This document shows, in pieces, positions 61,287 through 64,000 of a stretch of DNA of 64,000 nt; position 1 is the stretch's first letter, and every line of letters starts with the position of its first letter. A model generated the notes under the pieces. That model ran no database searches. It had not been told where the DNA came from and saw nothing but the letters and a program-made list of their open reading frames with translations. The translations under genes and the position numbers were made by a program. This DNA comes from UBA7957 sp965222695. GTDB taxonomy: Bacteria > Pseudomonadota > Gammaproteobacteria > Granulosicoccales > Granulosicoccaceae. Location of the stretch: contig OZ244967.1 of NCBI GenBank assembly GCA_965222695.1, positions 2,232,001 to 2,296,000 on the forward strand, given 5' to 3'.

Positions 61287-62932
61287 ACTACGATTTTATC
61301 ATTATCGGAGCCGGCTCGGCCGGTTGTGTCCTGGCCAACCGGCTCAGTGAGAACCCCTCCAATCGTGTGCTCTTACTGGAAGCCGGTCCTCCGGATTACG
61401 GCTTGGATTTTCGGCTGCATATGCCCGCCGCACTGGCCTATCCACTGCAGTCGGATCACTACAACTGGTGGTATGAATCCGAGCCCGAACCGTTTATGAA
61501 CAACCGGCGGATTTATCATCCCAGGGGCAAAGTACTCGGAGGATCTTCTTCCATTAACGGAATGATTTATATCCGCGGCAACCCTATGGACTACGAAAGC
61601 TGGTCCAGCCGCGAAGGCCTTGAGGCCTGGAACTACGCGCATGTTCTCCCCTATTTCCGCAAGGCCGAGACCCGGCTGATCGGAGGAGATGAATACCGCG
61701 GCGATTCGGGCCCTCTGAAAACCACTACCGGTAAGTGTGAAAACCCCTTATTTGAAGCTTTTTTTCAGGCAACAACCCAAGCAGGCCACCCTGCCACGAG
61801 TGATGTCAACGGCTATCAGCAGGAGGGCTTTTCCGCCTTTGATATGACGACCTTCAGTGGCAGGCGTTGGAGTACCGCCCGGGCTTACCTACACCCGGTT
61901 AAACAGCGTAAAAATCTCAGGATTCAGGATCGCAGCCTGGCTTATAAACTTCTTCTGAATGGAAATCGCTGTGCCGGAGTTGAATATTTACACCGCGGGA
62001 GAACGGAAAAAGCCTTTGCCGGTGAGATACTGCTTTGTGGCGGTGCTTTTAACAGCCCGCAACTCTTGCAGCTTTCCGGAATAGGCGATAGCGATTGCTT
62101 GAAAAGAGCAGGTGTGAAAGTCAAGCATGAATTAAAGGGCGTAGGCAGGGATCTGCAGGATCACCTGGAAGTTTATGTCCAGCATGCCTGTCTCCAGCCG
62201 ATCAGTATGTATGATGCTCTTAAGCCGTGGAACCAGTTGCTGATCGGGCTTAGTTGGTATTTGTTCAAGACCGGCGTTGGCGCCAGTAACCAATTCGAAG
62301 CCGGAGGCTTTATCCGAAGTAATGAAGATGTGCCCTATCCCAATTTGCAGTATCATTTTTTGCCTATAGCCATCAGTTACGATGGAACCAGTCCGCAGAA
62401 CGAACATGGTTTTCAGGCACACGTCGGCCCCATGCTGTCAGATGCACGCGGTCATGTAAAAATCCGCTCAAGCGATCCTTCCGAATCGCCGGAAATTCTG
62501 TTCAACTACCTGTCAACAGAAAAAGACCGGCGAGAGTGGGTGGAAGCCATAGAAAAAACCCGCGACATTTTCTCTCAGACGGCATTCGACCCCTACCGAG
62601 GCCAGGAATTAGCCCCTGGCGCACATATCCAGAGCGACGCGGAAATACTGGATTTCGTCCGGGAAAAAGGTGAAAGCGCTTACCATCCTTGCAGTACATG
62701 CCGTATGGGAGTTGACGATATGGCTGTCACCGACGGTGAGTTGAACGTACACGGCATCGATTGCCTGAGGGTGGTTGACGCATCGGTAATGCCGCATATT
62801 GTGAACGGTAATCTGAATGCGCCGACTATCATGATTGCCGAAAAAGCGTCCGACCTGATTTTGGGGAACTCTCCTCTACCATCGTCCAGGGCAGACTTTT
62901 ACCGTCACAATTCGGCTACAGTTCAGGTTTAA
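61283..62932 (+). CDS. betA: Choline dehydrogenase BetA
   Basis: 549 aa GMC-family flavoprotein, membrane-associated, oxidising choline to betaine aldehyde and on to glycine betaine. FAD site 'YDFIIIGAGSAGCVLANRLSE' at the N-terminus; GMC signature 1 'HPRGKVLGGSSSINGMIYIRG'; signature 2 'GGAFNSPQLLQLSGIG'; the catalytic His in 'SAYHPCSTCRMG' and the second His/Asn in 'PHIVNGNLNAPTIMIAEKAS'. It begins with a TTG overlapping the betI stop codon. betB (betaine aldehyde dehydrogenase) is not in this operon, so its activity must come from BetA or from another locus. Confidence 0.94.
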   Translation: MNYDFIIIGAGSAGCVLANRLSENPSNRVLLLEAGPPDYGLDFRLHMPAALAYPLQSDHYNWWYESEPEPFMNNRRIYHPRGKVLGGSSSINGMIYIRGNPMDYESWSSREGLEAWNYAHVLPYFRKAETRLIGGDEYRGDSGPLKTTTGKCENPLFEAFFQATTQAGHPATSDVNGYQQEGFSAFDMTTFSGRRWSTARAYLHPVKQRKNLRIQDRSLAYKLLLNGNRCAGVEYLHRGRTEKAFAGEILLCGGAFNSPQLLQLSGIGDSDCLKRAGVKVKHELKGVGRDLQDHLEVYVQHACLQPISMYDALKPWNQLLIGLSWYLFKTGVGASNQFEAGGFIRSNEDVPYPNLQYHFLPIAISYDGTSPQNEHGFQAHVGPMLSDARGHVKIRSSDPSESPEILFNYLSTEKDRREWVEAIEKTRDIFSQTAFDPYRGQELAPGAHIQSDAEILDFVREKGESAYHPCSTCRMGVDDMAVTDGELNVHGIDCLRVVDASVMPHIVNGNLNAPTIMIAEKASDLILGNSPLPSSRADFYRHNSATVQV

Positions 62933-62935
62933 AAC

Positions 62936-62956
62936 CCGATCATTGATCGGTTTTTC
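62936..62956 (+). terminator. Rho-independent terminator of betIA
   Basis: 6-bp stem CCGATC / GATCGG with an ATT loop, then TTTTTC, four bases after the betA stop. Confidence 0.85.
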
Positions 62957-63101
62957 GAATAGGTATAAACAATTCATTTCAATATTCAGGCGTAATAATT
63001 ATGTGACAACGACAAAACTTGCGCTATATTGTCGTTTATAGTGTGTATTTGCTCGTAGATACGAAACTATTCCGATTAACAGGTCTCAAAGGCGGAATCT
63101 G

Positions 63102-64000
63102 ATGCAGCCAGTAAATACAAACCACGTGGTGAAAGATTACCGGTTTTTATTATTACCCAATTACTCTGTAATAGCGTTTACTTCAGCCGTCGAGCCGCTC
63201 CGCCTGGCTAACCGGGAACTCGGGGCTATAGCCTATGAATGGCAAATACTGACCCAGGATGGCAACCCGGTACAGGCCAGCTGCGGTATGCGGATCCTTC
63301 CCGACGCGAGGCTGGACGAACAAAAAAGCATCAAGAATCTCTTTGTTTGCGGTGGCATCCATATTGAAGAGAATTGGTCGAAACCGCTGATGATGTCTCT
63401 AAAAAGATTCGCGCGGGAAAAAGCCAATTTAGGTGCCGTATGCACAGGGGCCTATATTCTCGCCAAATCCGGCCTGCTGGATAATTACCGCGCGACTATC
63501 CATTGGGAAAATATGGCCAGCGTGCGGGAAGAATTCCCATTGGTTAATTTTTGTAACGACTTATTCGAAATCGATCGCGACCGGTTTACTTGCGCCGGCG
63601 GGACGGCACCCATCGATATGATGCTAAGCATCATCCGCAACGATCATGGTGCAGATCTGGCCTGCAAAATATCCGAGCTGCTGATCTGCGATCGCATGCG
63701 AGGCCACAATGACCGGCAGAGAACACCGCTCCGAATGTATCTGGGAACCAGCCAGCCCAAACTAACCGAAGCGGTGACACTGATGGAAGCCAACCTGGAA
63801 GAGCCCATGAGCCTGGATGAATTGTCGAGCTACGTGGGAATCTCCCGCCGCCAGCTGGAGAGACTGTTTAAGAAATATCTCAGCTGTGTACCGACCCGCT
63901 ATTATCTTGAGCTACGTCTTACCCGCGCCCGCCAGTTGCTGTTACAAACCAATAAATCTATAGTCGATGTCGCATTGGCATGCGGCTTTATCTCTTCGCC
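63102..64000 (+). CDS. GlxA family AraC-type regulator (GbdR-like), 3' end outside window
   Basis: The frame from ATG 63102 is open to the window end, so at least 299 residues are seen of an expected 320-370. N-terminal DJ-1/PfpI-like domain ('YRFLLLPNYSVIAFTSAVEPLRLANRELG', 'LFVCGGIH', and the nucleophile-elbow 'GAVCTGAYILAKSGLLDNYRATIHWENMAS'), then the AraC HTH ('MSLDELSSYVGISRRQLERLFKKYLSCVPTRYYLELRLTRARQLLLQTNKSIVDVALACGFISS'). GbdR-type members activate glycine betaine/carnitine catabolism. Next to betIA this fits betaine control, but the effector is not proven. Confidence 0.88.
   Translation, partial: MQPVNTNHVVKDYRFLLLPNYSVIAFTSAVEPLRLANRELGAIAYEWQILTQDGNPVQASCGMRILPDARLDEQKSIKNLFVCGGIHIEENWSKPLMMSLKRFAREKANLGAVCTGAYILAKSGLLDNYRATIHWENMASVREEFPLVNFCNDLFEIDRDRFTCAGGTAPIDMMLSIIRNDHGADLACKISELLICDRMRGHNDRQRTPLRMYLGTSQPKLTEAVTLMEANLEEPMSLDELSSYVGISRRQLERLFKKYLSCVPTRYYLELRLTRARQLLLQTNKSIVDVALACGFISS

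Overview
The window reads as chromosome of a gammaproteobacterium of moderate GC that I cannot name to genus. The evidence is the gene content: a zur-znuCB/znuA zinc locus, monomeric NADP isocitrate dehydrogenase, a ubiK-comM / glnK-amtB block, and a choXWV / betI-betA choline locus followed by a GlxA/GbdR-type regulator. Most ordinary genes have recognisable ribosome binding sites and tight operon spacing.

Layout. 1-18 kb is mainly core: a partial sugar nucleotidyltransferase, msrP, two paralogous DUF4011-like proteins without helicase domains, the zinc uptake locus with a Zur box, a PhyH-type dioxygenase, icd, a GNAT acetyltransferase, a TauE/SafE permease, a CBS protein, an exported nucleoside deaminase, and a flavin reductase / M20 peptidase / DUF1611-like operon. 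18-44 kb is an accessory region full of insertion sequences and gene fragments. 44-64 kb is core again: comM, ubiK, glnK-amtB, a dense c-di-GMP/HDOD signalling cluster with a MshE-like ATPase, and choline uptake and oxidation.

The accessory region has a striking plan. Its left edge is the 3' end of the DUF1611-like gene (L) and its right edge is the 3' end of comM (R). Inside it a second copy of R (27.0-31.0 kb) is followed about 400 bases later by a second copy of L (31.4-31.8 kb). The order is therefore L - island A - R' - L' - island B - R, as expected of a tandem duplication or a double integration. R' is broken by an IS66-type element, whose transposase gene is in turn broken by an antisense group II intron. 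In island B an IS21-type element splits a DDE transposase and an IS630-type element splits a transglutaminase-like gene. In each case the host reading frame can be rebuilt by hand.

The most exciting content is in island A (19.9-25.3 kb). A five-gene operon encodes a PRMT-like methyltransferase, a heme-oxygenase-like diiron oxidase fused to a C-terminal cupin, a small Rieske protein, an alpha/beta hydrolase and an MFS transporter, with an Lrp/AsnC regulator alongside. The oxidase keeps all seven metal ligands of the streptozotocin N-nitrosourea enzyme SznF and its three cupin histidines, at nearly identical spacings, and the methyltransferase resembles SznE. This is a candidate N-nitroso or other N-N bond natural-product pathway from arginine, with an unfamiliar set of tailoring and export genes.
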